NCBI RefSeq assembly: GCF_024172165.1 | Contig: NZ_JAMZEB010000002.1 | Span: forward strand, 8,468,501 to 8,532,500 | DNA length: 64,000 bases | Direction: 5' to 3' | Source: Nonomuraea thailandensis | GTDB lineage: Bacteria > Actinomycetota > Actinomycetes > Streptosporangiales > Streptosporangiaceae | Position numbers and translations under genes: made by a program | The notes under the pieces: generated by a model | Told to the model about the DNA's origin: nothing | Seen by the model: only the letters and a program-made list of their open reading frames with translations | The model's database searches: none | Shown: positions 8,579 through 17,154 of the stretch, one piece after another | Layout of the letters: each line of letters starts with the position of its first letter | Position numbering within the stretch: position 1 is the stretch's first letter

Positions 8579-11464
8579 ATGAAGCGCGCGGCCGGCCGGG
8601 TGGTCTCTCCCGTCCTGATTGCACGTGAAGCCGAGCTGGAGCAGCTGACCGCAACGGTCGTGGCCGCCCCGTCCGTGTCCGTCGTCGAGGGTGAGGCGGG
8701 GATCGGCAAGTCCCGCCTCGTCGCCGAGTTGTCGGCCCGCCCGGAGCTGGCCGGCCGTCGGCTGCTGACGGGGGGCTGCGGCCAGGTGCGGGAGCCGTTC
8801 CCGCTGGGGCCTCTGGTGGAGGCGCTGCGCGGGCGCGCCGCCGACCTGGAAGGTGTGCCGCTGTCCCCGGTGGCGGGCTCGCTGCGGGCGCTGCTGCCCG
8901 AGCTGGGCGGCGTCCTGCCCGAGCCGCTCCCGCCGCTGGAGGACCGGGCGGCCGAGCGGCACCGGTTGTTCCGCGGGCTGACCGACGTGCTGGCCGCGCT
9001 GGGGCCGTCCCTCCTCGTCGTGGAGGACCTGCACTGGGGCGACGAGCAGACGATCGAGTTCCTCGGTTACCTGGTGCGCGCGCTGCCGGAGACCTTGAGC
9101 GTGGTGCTCACCTATCGCGGAGAGGAGGCCGACGCGGCGTTGCGGGCGGTGACCGGGCGCCCGCCCGACACGGTCGGGCACGAGCATCTCGTGCTCGGCC
9201 CCCTCGACGTGACGGCCACCCGGGCGCTTGCCGCCGCCATCCTCGGGGCCGAGGAGGTCTCGGCCGAGTTCGCCGAGCATCTGTGCACGCGTTCCTCCGG
9301 GCTGCCGCTTGCGATCCAGGAACTGCTGGCGCTGTTACGCTCGCGCGGGGCGCTCATCAGGTGGGAGGGCGGCTGGGCCCGCCGGGCGCTGGACGAGCTG
9401 GACGTTCCGGCCGGCGTGCTGACCTCGGTGCGGGAACGCGTCGCCGCCCTGCCGGAGGGGGCACGAGCGGTGCTCCATGCGGCGGCGGTGCTGCAGATCG
9501 AGGTGCCGGCCGCGGTGCTCGTCCAGGTCGCCGGCATGCCCGACGTCGAGGCGCTGGACGCGTCGCTCGACTCCGGGCTGCTCACCGAGCAGGACGGGAT
9601 GGTGGGCTTCCGTCACGTGCTGGCCGCGCAGGCCGTCTACGAGGGCATCCCGCTGGGCCGGCGCCGGTCGTTGCACGCCTTGGCGGCGCAGGCGGTGCGC
9701 GCCCTGCATCCGGTGCCGCTCGGGCAGGTGGCGCACCACCTGCGGCACGCGGGCAAGCCGGAGGAGTGGGTGGAGGCCGCCGTCACGGCCGCCGAGCACG
9801 CGACCACGCTCGGCAACGACGCCGAAGCCGCGCGCCTGCTGGAGAACGTCCTGCGGCAGGCCGACCTGGAGCCGCTGCGGCGGGCGGCGCTGACCATCCG
9901 CCTCGGCTGGGTGGCCATCAACGTGCTGCGCGTTCCCGCGATCACCGAGCTGCTCGCCGAGGCGATCCAGCGGGATCTGCCCCGCCGGGTACGCGGTGAG
10001 CTGCGCCTCCTGCTGGCCCTGAACATCGACGTGACCCGGGTCGACCAGTCGCGGCTCCGGCAGTCGTTCGAGGACGCGGTCGGCGACCTGGAGGAGCTGC
10101 CTGCGTACGCGGCCTGGGCCATGGTGGGGCTGGCCCATCCTGGCATCACGGACCGGCCGCTGGACGAGCGCATGGCGTGGCTCGAACGGGCCCTGGCCAC
10201 GCTGCCCGCCGACGGCGACCGGGGCACTCGTCTCCTGGTGCTCGGCAAGATCGCGATGCTGTTCGTCCTGTACGGGGATCCCCGCTGGACGGAGGCGACC
10301 GACCGCCTGCTGGCGGAGACGGGCGGCCGTCCCGTCACCAAGCAGGAGGGCGTCGCCTACAATTCCGTCGGCGGCACCGCCATGGTGACCGGCCACCACC
10401 GGGCCGCGCTGCGGCTGCTGCGGGCGGCCCTCGACAGCGGGCCCGCCTCACCGCTGGAGGAGTTCCGGCTCAGGCTGGACATCGCGATGGTGAACTACCT
10501 CAGCGGTTCCTGGGACGTCCTGCGTCCGGAGATCGAGGCGCTGCGCGACGACCACGGCCACCGCCCGGCCGAGCGCATCCAGCTCAACTCCGTCGCGGCC
10601 TGCCTCGCCGTCGCTCCCGGCCACCTCGACGCCGCGTACTCCCAGCTGCTCGAAGTGATCCGCGAGGCGCACGCGCGCGGGGACAGCGACGTGCTCCCCC
10701 TTCCGGTGAGCATGCTGCTGAGGCTGGCCACCGCGCGCGGCGCGGCGGAACCCGCCCTCGCCGAGACGGCCGAGGCGGTCACGAGGTGGGAAGGCAGAGA
10801 CTTCTGGCCGGTCGGGGTGCGGGCCGTGCCCGCCCTGGCCGAGGCGATGGTGTCGGCGGGCCGGCCGGACGCGGCGGCCGAACTGGCCGACCGTTACGAG
10901 GCCCGGCTGCGCGGTCTCGACGCGCCGCTGGCCGCGCCGGCGCTGGCGCACACCCGCGGACTGCTCGACATGGCCGCGGCGCGGTGGGACCGGGCGGCCG
11001 AACGGCTCGCCGGCGCCGCCGACGCCTATGCCCTGCTGCCGGCCGCCTATGAGGCGGCCCAGGCGCGAGAGCACATCGCGGCGTGCCGGTTCGAGCTCGG
11101 CGACCCCGCGGCCGAGGGCGCGCTGCAGCAGGCGATGAGCGCGTACACCCGGCTGGACGCTCGCTGGGACCTCGACCGCGCCACCCGGCTGGGCCGCCGC
11201 TGGGGCCTGCGTCCCGTCACCCGGGTACGTCCCGCCGGGAGCGGCCCGCAGTCCGTGCCGGGACTGTCGGCCAGGCAGGTCCAGGTCGCCCGGCTGGCCG
11301 CGGCCGGGCTGACGAACCAGGAGATCGCCAGGCAGATGTTCCTGTCACCGAAGACCGTCGACAAGCACCTCGGCGTGGCCATGCGCAAGCTGGATGCGCG
11401 CTCGCGCACCGAGCTGGCCCGCCTCCTCGCCGAGCACGGCGGTAGCGAGCACGGCGGTAGCTGA
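8579..11464 (+). CDS. Large LuxR-family ATP-binding regulator (LAL type)
   Basis: The 961-residue protein begins with an AAA/NTPase module: Walker A GEAGIGKS at 38-45 and Walker B LLVVEDLHW at 145-153. A long helical TPR-like middle follows, and the LuxR helix-turn-helix closes the chain (about 890-950: LSARQVQVARLAAAGLTNQE, then SPKTVDKHLGVAMRKL). LAL regulators bind ATP and usually activate metabolic or biosynthetic genes; the ligand is unknown. AGGAG six bases before the ATG fixes the start. The last ten residues end in a duplicated SEHGGS unit. No target operon is adjacent. Confidence 0.93.
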   Translation: MKRAAGRVVSPVLIAREAELEQLTATVVAAPSVSVVEGEAGIGKSRLVAELSARPELAGRRLLTGGCGQVREPFPLGPLVEALRGRAADLEGVPLSPVAGSLRALLPELGGVLPEPLPPLEDRAAERHRLFRGLTDVLAALGPSLLVVEDLHWGDEQTIEFLGYLVRALPETLSVVLTYRGEEADAALRAVTGRPPDTVGHEHLVLGPLDVTATRALAAAILGAEEVSAEFAEHLCTRSSGLPLAIQELLALLRSRGALIRWEGGWARRALDELDVPAGVLTSVRERVAALPEGARAVLHAAAVLQIEVPAAVLVQVAGMPDVEALDASLDSGLLTEQDGMVGFRHVLAAQAVYEGIPLGRRRSLHALAAQAVRALHPVPLGQVAHHLRHAGKPEEWVEAAVTAAEHATTLGNDAEAARLLENVLRQADLEPLRRAALTIRLGWVAINVLRVPAITELLAEAIQRDLPRRVRGELRLLLALNIDVTRVDQSRLRQSFEDAVGDLEELPAYAAWAMVGLAHPGITDRPLDERMAWLERALATLPADGDRGTRLLVLGKIAMLFVLYGDPRWTEATDRLLAETGGRPVTKQEGVAYNSVGGTAMVTGHHRAALRLLRAALDSGPASPLEEFRLRLDIAMVNYLSGSWDVLRPEIEALRDDHGHRPAERIQLNSVAACLAVAPGHLDAAYSQLLEVIREAHARGDSDVLPLPVSMLLRLATARGAAEPALAETAEAVTRWEGRDFWPVGVRAVPALAEAMVSAGRPDAAAELADRYEARLRGLDAPLAAPALAHTRGLLDMAAARWDRAAERLAGAADAYALLPAAYEAAQAREHIAACRFELGDPAAEGALQQAMSAYTRLDARWDLDRATRLGRRWGLRPVTRVRPAGSGPQSVPGLSARQVQVARLAAAGLTNQEIARQMFLSPKTVDKHLGVAMRKLDARSRTELARLLAEHGGSEHGGS
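11432..11461 (+). repeat. 15-bp direct duplication at the 3' end of the LuxR gene
   Basis: GAGCACGGCGGTAGC occurs twice head to tail immediately before the stop codon, adding five residues. It sits at the edge of a convergent gap. Confidence 0.85.
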
Positions 11465-11505
11465 CCGCGTACCTGCGCGCCGCCCGTCCCCACCGCATGG
11501 ACCGG

Positions 11506-14193
11506 CTACCGCCGCCCGTGAGCCCTTCGCCGAGCGATCTCGGTGGCGACGATCACCAGGTTCTCCCTGACGACGCGGGTCGCGGGGTGATCGCTCCCCA
11601 GCACTCGTTCACAATCGGTGACGATGGTCCGGTACAGCGCGAGGGCCGGCCCCAGGCTCCCCGCCGCCCGGTAGGCGCCGGCGAGGTTGTTGCGGGAGGT
11701 CAGGGTGTCGGGGTGGTCGGGGCCGAGTACGCGTTCGCGGTCGGCGAGGACGGCCTCGTGCAGCGGGACGGCCCGGCCCAGGTTCCCTGCCGCCTGGTAG
11801 GCGTCGGCCAGGTTGCTGCGGCAGGACATGGTCGAGGGATGGTCGGCGCCCAGCACCCGCTCGTGGTCCCCGACGCCGGCCTTGAGCAGCACGATGGCCC
11901 GCTTCGGATCACCCGCCGCCTGGTAGGCGGTGGCGAGGTAGGTGCGGCAGGTCAGGGTGTCGGGATGGTCGGCGCGCAACACCCGCTCATAGCCGCTGAG
12001 GGTGGCTTCGAGCAGCGGGACGGCCCGATCCGGGTCCCCCGCCGCCTGGTGGGCGCCGGCGAGGTAGGTGCGGGAGGCCAGGGTCGAGGGGTGATCAGGG
12101 CCGAGCACGTGCTCGCGCTCGGCCAGCGTCCGTTCGAACAGCGGGACGGCCCGATCCAGGTCCCCCGCCGCCTGGTAGGCGCCGGCCAGGCCGGTGCGGC
12201 AGGTCAGGGTGTCGGGATGGTCGGCGCCCAGCACCCGCTCGTAGTCACCGACGGTGGCCTCGAACAGCCGGATGGCCCGCTTCAGGTTCCCCGCCGCCTG
12301 ATAGGCGCCGGCCAGGCCGGTGCGCGAGGCCAGGGTCGAGGGGTGATCAGGGCCGAGCACGTGTTCGCGGCCGGCGAGGGCGGCCTTGAGCAGCCGGATG
12401 GCCAGGTCGAGGTCCCCCGCCTCCTGGTGGCCGATGGCGAGGTTGTGGCGGGAGGACAGCGTCTCGGGATGGTCAGGGCCGAGCACCCGCTCCAGGTCGG
12501 CGAGGGTGGCCTCGAGCAGCGCGATGGCCCGCCGCCAGTCCCCCGCCGCGTGGTAGGCGCCGGACAGGTTGTTGCGGCTCATCAGGGTGTCGGGGTGGTC
12601 GGCGCCCAGCATCCGCTCGCAGTCGGCCAGCGTCGCCTCGTACAAGGGGATGGCCCTGCCCAGGTCCCCCGCCTCCCGGTAGGTGAAGGCGAGGTAGGTG
12701 CGGCAGGCCAGGGCATGGAGGTGGTCGGGGCCGAGCACCCGCACGCAGTCGGCGAGGGTGGCATCGAGCAGTTGCCCGGCGCGGGCGAGCTCGGCCAGGT
12801 CGTACAGGGCTCTGCCGCACCAGATCCGCAGTGCCAGGAGATCATCGGGGAGCTCGCCGGCGGGGACTCGCCGGTAGAGGGCGTCGCACTGGTCGATGAG
12901 CATCTCGACCGCGGCGCGGGCCGCCCAGGTCCCGGCGCCGTCCGGCAGCGTGTCGGCGTAGTCCTGGAGCAGGGCGACGGCCTGGTCAAGGACGGCGTCG
13001 AAGTCGCCGTGGCGGGCGGCCCGGTCGCACAGTACGCGCTGGACGAGGCGGTGCATCAGGACCGTGGTCCCGTCCTCGCTGAAGGTGATCAACGAGGTGT
13101 CGGCCAGGTCGGCGAGCATCTCTCGCAGGCGTACCGGCTCGACGCTCTCCGCGCTGCCCGCATCGCTCAGCGCGGACAGGACCCGCAGCGGGACGCCGGA
13201 GGGCGACAGCACGGCCAGGACCGACAGCAACTGCTGGGCGAAGGGCAGGGCCGACTCGGCCTGGGTGACCGACAGCATGATGGCCTCGGCGGTGCCGGCC
13301 GGGTAGGCGTCCCCATGCTGCGCGGTCAGCTGGTCGCCGGCGGGCAGGCCGCGCAGCAGCTCCAGGTAGCCCGCGTAGCTCAACCGCAGGCGGACGATCA
13401 CCGCGGCGGCCTGGGCCAGCGCCAGCGGCAGACATCCCAGCTCGTGAGCGAGCTCAGCGGCGCCCTCGGGGTCGATCAGGCCGGTGCGCCGCCGCAGGAA
13501 GGCCTCGGCCTGCCCGGGGGTGAACACCTCCACCTCCAGCGGCGCGTACGCGCGGGCGAAGGCTCGGTTGCGGGTGGTGATGACCACCCGGGCCGCTCCG
13601 GTGGCGGGGCACCAGCGGCGAACGGCCGCCACGTCGGTGGCGTTGTCGAAGACCAGCAGCACCGGCTGGGCGGTGGCGGCCAGCCACGCCCTGGCGCGGC
13701 GGGCGGCCGCGGCGGCGTCCTCGTCGGAGCGGCGTTCGCCCAGCCGCTCGGCCAGAGCTGCCAGGCCGGTCTGGATCTGGTCGGTGGTCTCGGCGGCGAT
13801 CCAGGCCACCACCGGCCAGCGCGCGGCCTGGCAGGCCCAGGCGTAGGAGGCGGCCAGCATGCTCTTGCCCACCCCGGGCGTACCGGCCACCGCGCAGATC
13901 ACCGCGGCCCCGCCACCTGCGTCCCGCACGCCGTGATCCGGAGCCGGGCCGCCGAGCAGCTCGGCGAGCTGCCCCAGCAGCAGCTCCCGCGGCTGGAAGC
14001 CGGGCGGGCGTTGCGGGATGTCGCCCTCGACGATCTGGCCGGGGTCCGGCGCGGGCGGGTAGTGGTGGTGGATGGTCTGGTCCCTGGCGGACTGGTACAC
14101 CCGGCCCTGGCCGGAGGCCTGTGCCCGCAGTGGGGCACGCCGCGTTTCCTCTTCGCGGGAGGAGCTGCCGGGGGTGTCGTCCGCTGTCGACAT
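11506..14193 (-). CDS. STAND NTPase with NB-ARC and kinesin-light-chain-type TPRs
   Basis: The 895-residue protein has an N-terminal tail with a short motif RVYQSARDQTIHHHY (31-45), an NB-ARC ATPase (Walker A GTPGVGKS 104-111, Walker B VLLVFDNA 178-185, sensor VVITTRNR, GLPL-like GCLPLAL 253-259), a winged-helix region, and nine 42-residue TPRs plus a partial tenth (487 onward). No DNA-binding or enzymatic effector domain is fused. STAND proteins are ATP-driven switches in signalling or defence; the short N-terminal motif resembles adaptor or amyloid-type motifs of actinomycete NLRs (inference). The ribosome site before the ATG is weak. Confidence 0.88.
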   Translation of the reverse strand: MSTADDTPGSSSREEETRRAPLRAQASGQGRVYQSARDQTIHHHYPPAPDPGQIVEGDIPQRPPGFQPRELLLGQLAELLGGPAPDHGVRDAGGGAAVICAVAGTPGVGKSMLAASYAWACQAARWPVVAWIAAETTDQIQTGLAALAERLGERRSDEDAAAAARRARAWLAATAQPVLLVFDNATDVAAVRRWCPATGAARVVITTRNRAFARAYAPLEVEVFTPGQAEAFLRRRTGLIDPEGAAELAHELGCLPLALAQAAAVIVRLRLSYAGYLELLRGLPAGDQLTAQHGDAYPAGTAEAIMLSVTQAESALPFAQQLLSVLAVLSPSGVPLRVLSALSDAGSAESVEPVRLREMLADLADTSLITFSEDGTTVLMHRLVQRVLCDRAARHGDFDAVLDQAVALLQDYADTLPDGAGTWAARAAVEMLIDQCDALYRRVPAGELPDDLLALRIWCGRALYDLAELARAGQLLDATLADCVRVLGPDHLHALACRTYLAFTYREAGDLGRAIPLYEATLADCERMLGADHPDTLMSRNNLSGAYHAAGDWRRAIALLEATLADLERVLGPDHPETLSSRHNLAIGHQEAGDLDLAIRLLKAALAGREHVLGPDHPSTLASRTGLAGAYQAAGNLKRAIRLFEATVGDYERVLGADHPDTLTCRTGLAGAYQAAGDLDRAVPLFERTLAEREHVLGPDHPSTLASRTYLAGAHQAAGDPDRAVPLLEATLSGYERVLRADHPDTLTCRTYLATAYQAAGDPKRAIVLLKAGVGDHERVLGADHPSTMSCRSNLADAYQAAGNLGRAVPLHEAVLADRERVLGPDHPDTLTSRNNLAGAYRAAGSLGPALALYRTIVTDCERVLGSDHPATRVVRENLVIVATEIARRRAHGRR
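11602..12735 (-). repeat. Nine tandem 126-bp TPR-coding units
   Basis: Each unit encodes 42 residues of pattern LGxDHPxTLxSRxxLAxAYxx then AGDxxRAIxLxExTLxDxERV. Units 4 to 8 are the most alike, which suggests recent amplification by unequal recombination. Confidence 0.9.
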
Positions 14194-14257
14194 GCCTCAA
14201 GAGTGCTGCCGGAACCGGACGAGCGGGCCCATGGTGACGAACGTGTTATCCGTCGCA

Positions 14258-14280
14258 GCGCCGGCCGTGCGGCCGGGCGC
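14258..14280 (-). terminator. GC hairpin between the esterase and STAND genes
   Basis: GCGCCGGCCG-tg-CGGCC-G-GGCGC forms a strong stem with a one-base bulge, 30 bases past the esterase stop. No T run follows, so this is only a terminator-like structure. Confidence 0.35.
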
Positions 14281-14309
14281 CCGCGAAGGATCTCGCCCAC
14301 CGCTCCAGG

Positions 14310-15434
14310 TCAGTCCTCGCCCACGACCGTCAGGTCGTCTCCCAGGGCGGCGGCGATCTCCGCGGCCCTGGAGTGATCGTCCAGCCGGCGGGTCAGGTAA
14401 GCACAGCCGTGGTGATGCCTGCGCGACCACCAGGCGGCCGAGCCGCCGATGCCGCCCTTGGCGATCTTGCCATGGTCCCGGACGAAGCCCAGAGTCCAGG
14501 TGATCCTGGTCCCGAAGACCTCGTCGAAGTCCGTGACCTGCGCAGCGAGCAGTTCGGCGTGCAGTTCCGGCCCGAGCAGGGCGCCCACGGGGCCGTCCTC
14601 GGCGGTCAGCTCGGAGAAGAACCGGGCCATGGCCGTGGCGGTCGTGTGGAGGTTGACCGCGCCGAAGACCGTCTGCCGCCACGCTCGGGAGTTCGCCCGC
14701 TCGACGTCCAAGGTCCCGTCCGGAATGCGCAGCCACGGCGCGGCGTGCAACCGGCGTGGCCAGTCGGGGTCGGCGTACTCCAGGTCGGCGACCCGCTCCA
14801 GCAGGTCGTCCGGCACCCCGAACCACGCGTCCAGCCCCAGCGCGGGCCGCACGACCTCGTTGAACGTCTCCCCCAGCGTGGTGCCGGCGCCCGCGCGCAG
14901 AACGCCGTCCACCAGATGCCCGTAGGTCAACGCGTGCTCCCCGAGCGACGTGCCTGGAACGTACTCCGGCGCCGCCTTCGCCAGGCTCTCGCGCAGCCCG
15001 GCGTCGTCCAGCAGGTCCAGACCGGCCGCCTCCGGAGGGAACCGCGGCTGTCCCGCCCGGTGCGTGAGGACGTGGCGCAACGTCGTCCGGTCCTTGCCTG
15101 CGACTCCGTACCCGGGCCAGTGCCCGGCCACCGGCTCGTCGAGTGCCAGCACACCGTCGCGCACCGCCACCAGAGCCGCGAGCGTCACGAAGGACTTCGA
15201 CAGCGAGTACGGCTGGACGAGGGTGCCGGCCTGCCAGGGGCGGCGCCGTGAGGCGTCGGCCCATCCCCCGCTCAGCCTGACGACCTCACGCCCATCGCGC
15301 CAGACCGACACTCCCGCCCCTGTCTCCCGGCCGTCATGGACCAGCTTCTGGAAGACCTCGCGCACCTTGTCGTAGCCGTCCGCGGCGAACCCTTCGACCT
15401 GCGCCTCGCCGGACATCTCGGATGCGTCACTCAT
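14310..15434 (-). CDS. Beta-lactamase-fold serine hydrolase (EstB/class C-like)
   Basis: The 374-residue protein has the SxxK nucleophile motif (Ser77-Leu-Ser-Lys80, in PYSLSKSFV), a Tyr-x-(N/H) equivalent (Y171-G-H173), LTHRAGQP and the C-terminal GGIGGSAAWW region in place of KTG. There is no signal peptide, so it is likely a cytosolic esterase or peptidase-like enzyme, not a resistance determinant. CGGGAGG eight bases before ATG 15434 supports the start. A dyad ATACCC-N5-GGGTAT lies 39-55 nt upstream and recurs before the next gene. Confidence 0.88.
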   Translation of the reverse strand: MSDASEMSGEAQVEGFAADGYDKVREVFQKLVHDGRETGAGVSVWRDGREVVRLSGGWADASRRRPWQAGTLVQPYSLSKSFVTLAALVAVRDGVLALDEPVAGHWPGYGVAGKDRTTLRHVLTHRAGQPRFPPEAAGLDLLDDAGLRESLAKAAPEYVPGTSLGEHALTYGHLVDGVLRAGAGTTLGETFNEVVRPALGLDAWFGVPDDLLERVADLEYADPDWPRRLHAAPWLRIPDGTLDVERANSRAWRQTVFGAVNLHTTATAMARFFSELTAEDGPVGALLGPELHAELLAAQVTDFDEVFGTRITWTLGFVRDHGKIAKGGIGGSAAWWSRRHHHGCAYLTRRLDDHSRAAEIAAALGDDLTVVGED

Positions 15435-15472
15435 ACCGCACGCCTCCCGCACGTCGACTTCTTTCGACGACG

Positions 15473-15489
15473 ATACCCCCATCGGGTAT
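15473..15489 (-). promoter_or_regulatory. Operator-like dyad ATACCC-N5-GGGTAT (copy 1)
   Basis: A perfect six-base inverted repeat with five-base spacer (ccatc) lies 39-55 nt upstream of the esterase start. The same dyad, with the same spacing, is found before the AhpD-like gene. Confidence 0.6.
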
Positions 15490-15556
15490 GAAGGGCCAGC
15501 GGCGAGCTCCCCGGCCTCCCGGACGGCGGCGAGGCGATGCCCGGCGAGAGCCCCGA

Positions 15557-16084
15557 TCAAGCCTCCGCGACAACCGGCTCAAGCCCTGCCAGCAGGTTGA
15601 ACGTGCCGGTGAGCTGGTTCAGGGCGACCAGCCCAGGAAGCTCGGCGATGATCCGGTCACTCCAGCCGTGGGCGCGCAGCTCGGCCACGTCGTCGTCGCC
15701 GATGGCGGACGGCTCGGCCAGGATGCGGACGGCCATCGCGATGAGCGCGGCCTCGCGGGCGTCGGTGGAGGTGCCCTGGCGGGCGAGCGCGACGTCGGTC
15801 TCGCTCAGCCCCGCGGCACGCGCCGCCTCCGTGTGCGCCTGAAGGCAGGAGGCGCAGCCGATCCACTCCTGTACGGCCAGCGAGACCTTCTCGCTCAGCG
15901 CGCGGGGCAGCTTGGTGCGCTTCATGGCACGGGACAGCTCCAGGTAGCCCTGCAGCAGGGCCGGGGAGTGGGCCATGGTGGCGACCATGTCACCCACTCC
16001 CCCTCTCCTGGCGACGATGTCCTCCAGCAGCTCGCGGGACTTTCCGGGCGCTTCGGCGGGCTCCGGTGCGGCAAGGCGTCGCAT
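15557..16084 (-). CDS. Carboxymuconolactone decarboxylase/AhpD-like protein
   Basis: The 175-residue helical protein contains the peroxidase-type motif Cys77-x2-Cys80-x3-His84 (EWIGCASCLQAH) of AhpD-like alkylhydroperoxidases. These reduce peroxides or regenerate a peroxiredoxin through the Cys pair. The start at 16084 is preferred over an in-frame ATG 21 bases further up because GGAGGA stands seven bases before it. The promoter region holds a second copy of the ATACCC-N5-GGGTAT dyad, so it is probably co-regulated with the downstream esterase. Confidence 0.88.
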   Translation of the reverse strand: MRRLAAPEPAEAPGKSRELLEDIVARRGGVGDMVATMAHSPALLQGYLELSRAMKRTKLPRALSEKVSLAVQEWIGCASCLQAHTEAARAAGLSETDVALARQGTSTDAREAALIAMAVRILAEPSAIGDDDVAELRAHGWSDRIIAELPGLVALNQLTGTFNLLAGLEPVVAEA

Positions 16085-16103
16085 ACGATCTCCTCCACTC
16101 GTC

Positions 16104-16120
16104 ATACCCCTATAGGGTAT
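16104..16120 (-). promoter_or_regulatory. Operator-like dyad ATACCC-N5-GGGTAT (copy 2)
   Basis: The inverted repeat extends to TCATACCC/GGGTATGA (eight-base arms, spacer ctata) and lies 20-36 nt before the AhpD-like start, where it would block the promoter or 5' leader. The CCC/GGG arms recall CsoR/CstR-type metal or sulfur sensors, but that is inference only. Confidence 0.65.
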
Positions 16121-16160
16121 GAGAAGAGTAGGCTATTCCCCCGCCGGCCGGCGCATTCGA

Positions 16161-17039
16161 TCAGCGGCTGAGCAGCTCGCGCAGCCGCTTGACGATCTCG
16201 GCCGGGGCCTCCTCGGCCATGAAGTGGCCCGCGGTCGTGGTGTGGTGACGCAGGTCGTCGGCCCAGGCCTGCCACAGGGCGGTGGCGTCGTAGCCGAGGG
16301 CCGCGCCCCAGTCCTGCTGGACGACGGTGACGGGCATGCGCAGGCGAGCGCCGCCGTCACGGTCGGCGGCGTCGTGGGCCACGTCCACACCGGCCGAGGC
16401 GCGGTAGTCCGCGACGATCGACGGGATCGCCTCCCGGCAGGCGGCGAGGTAGGCCGCACGGACGTCCGCGGGGATCGCCTCCGGATCCTTCACCCACTGG
16501 TCCAGGAACGAGCCGAAGAACGCGTCGGGAACGGCCGCGATCATCGGCTCGGGCACCCCGGCCGGCTGCGCCATGAGATACAGGTGCCAGCCGACGGCGG
16601 CCGACACCCCGTGCATGACATCCCACATGTCGAGCGTCGGCAGCACATCCAGGCAGGCGAGATGGGTGATCGCCTCGGGATGGTCGAGACCGGCGCGGAA
16701 GGCGACCAGCGCACCGCGATCATGCCCGGCCAGCGCGAACCGCTCATGACCCAGCTGGCGGGCGAGCGCCACGACGTCGGCCGCCATGGTGCGCTTGGCG
16801 TAGGTGCCGGGCCCGTCCTCGGCCGGCTTGTCGCTGGCGCCGTAACCCCGCAGGTCCGGGCAGATGACCGTGTGATCCGCGGCCAGATCGGCGGCGACGT
16901 GCCGCCACATCAGATGGGTCTGGGGAAAGCCGTGCAGCAGCACGACGGCCGGGCCGGAGCCCCCGACGGCGGCGTTCAGCGTGACGCCGTCGGCGACGGG
17001 CACCCGATGGTAGGCGAAGCCCGGGATGACCGGTGACAT
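16161..17039 (-). CDS. Alpha/beta hydrolase, haloacetate dehalogenase/epoxide hydrolase type
   Basis: The 292-residue protein has HGFPQ (36-40), DLRGYGASDKP (62-72) and the nucleophile elbow GHDRGA with Asp107, plus a C-terminal catalytic His in TAGHFMAEE. An Asp nucleophile with the RGYG arginine points to the fluoroacetate dehalogenase/epoxide hydrolase branch, not to esterases. The ATG at 17039 is chosen, with AGGAG ten bases upstream; an ATG at 17057 is possible. It is divergent from the BTAD regulator, which may control it. Confidence 0.88.
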   Translation of the reverse strand: MSPVIPGFAYHRVPVADGVTLNAAVGGSGPAVVLLHGFPQTHLMWRHVAADLAADHTVICPDLRGYGASDKPAEDGPGTYAKRTMAADVVALARQLGHERFALAGHDRGALVAFRAGLDHPEAITHLACLDVLPTLDMWDVMHGVSAAVGWHLYLMAQPAGVPEPMIAAVPDAFFGSFLDQWVKDPEAIPADVRAAYLAACREAIPSIVADYRASAGVDVAHDAADRDGGARLRMPVTVVQQDWGAALGYDATALWQAWADDLRHHTTTAGHFMAEEAPAEIVKRLRELLSR

Positions 17040-17154
17040 GGTCGTTTCACTCCTCATGATCTCGATGACGACCTGATGTCCCCACCTTGGCGCGCCCCGA
17101 TCAGCAACGAATCAGCACTAGCCTGAGACCCAGGGGGAACAGGGGGCGACGGCC

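Noticed and set aside
11497..14376. Long plus-strand reading frame opposite the STAND gene
   Set aside because: It is an antisense shadow. Its text is a repetitive Gly/Val/Arg pattern from TPR repeats, while the minus strand gives a full NB-ARC/TPR protein.
14310..15434. Antibiotic-resistance beta-lactamase
   Set aside because: There is no signal peptide and no KTG box. SxxK plus Tyr-x-His suits a cytosolic esterase.
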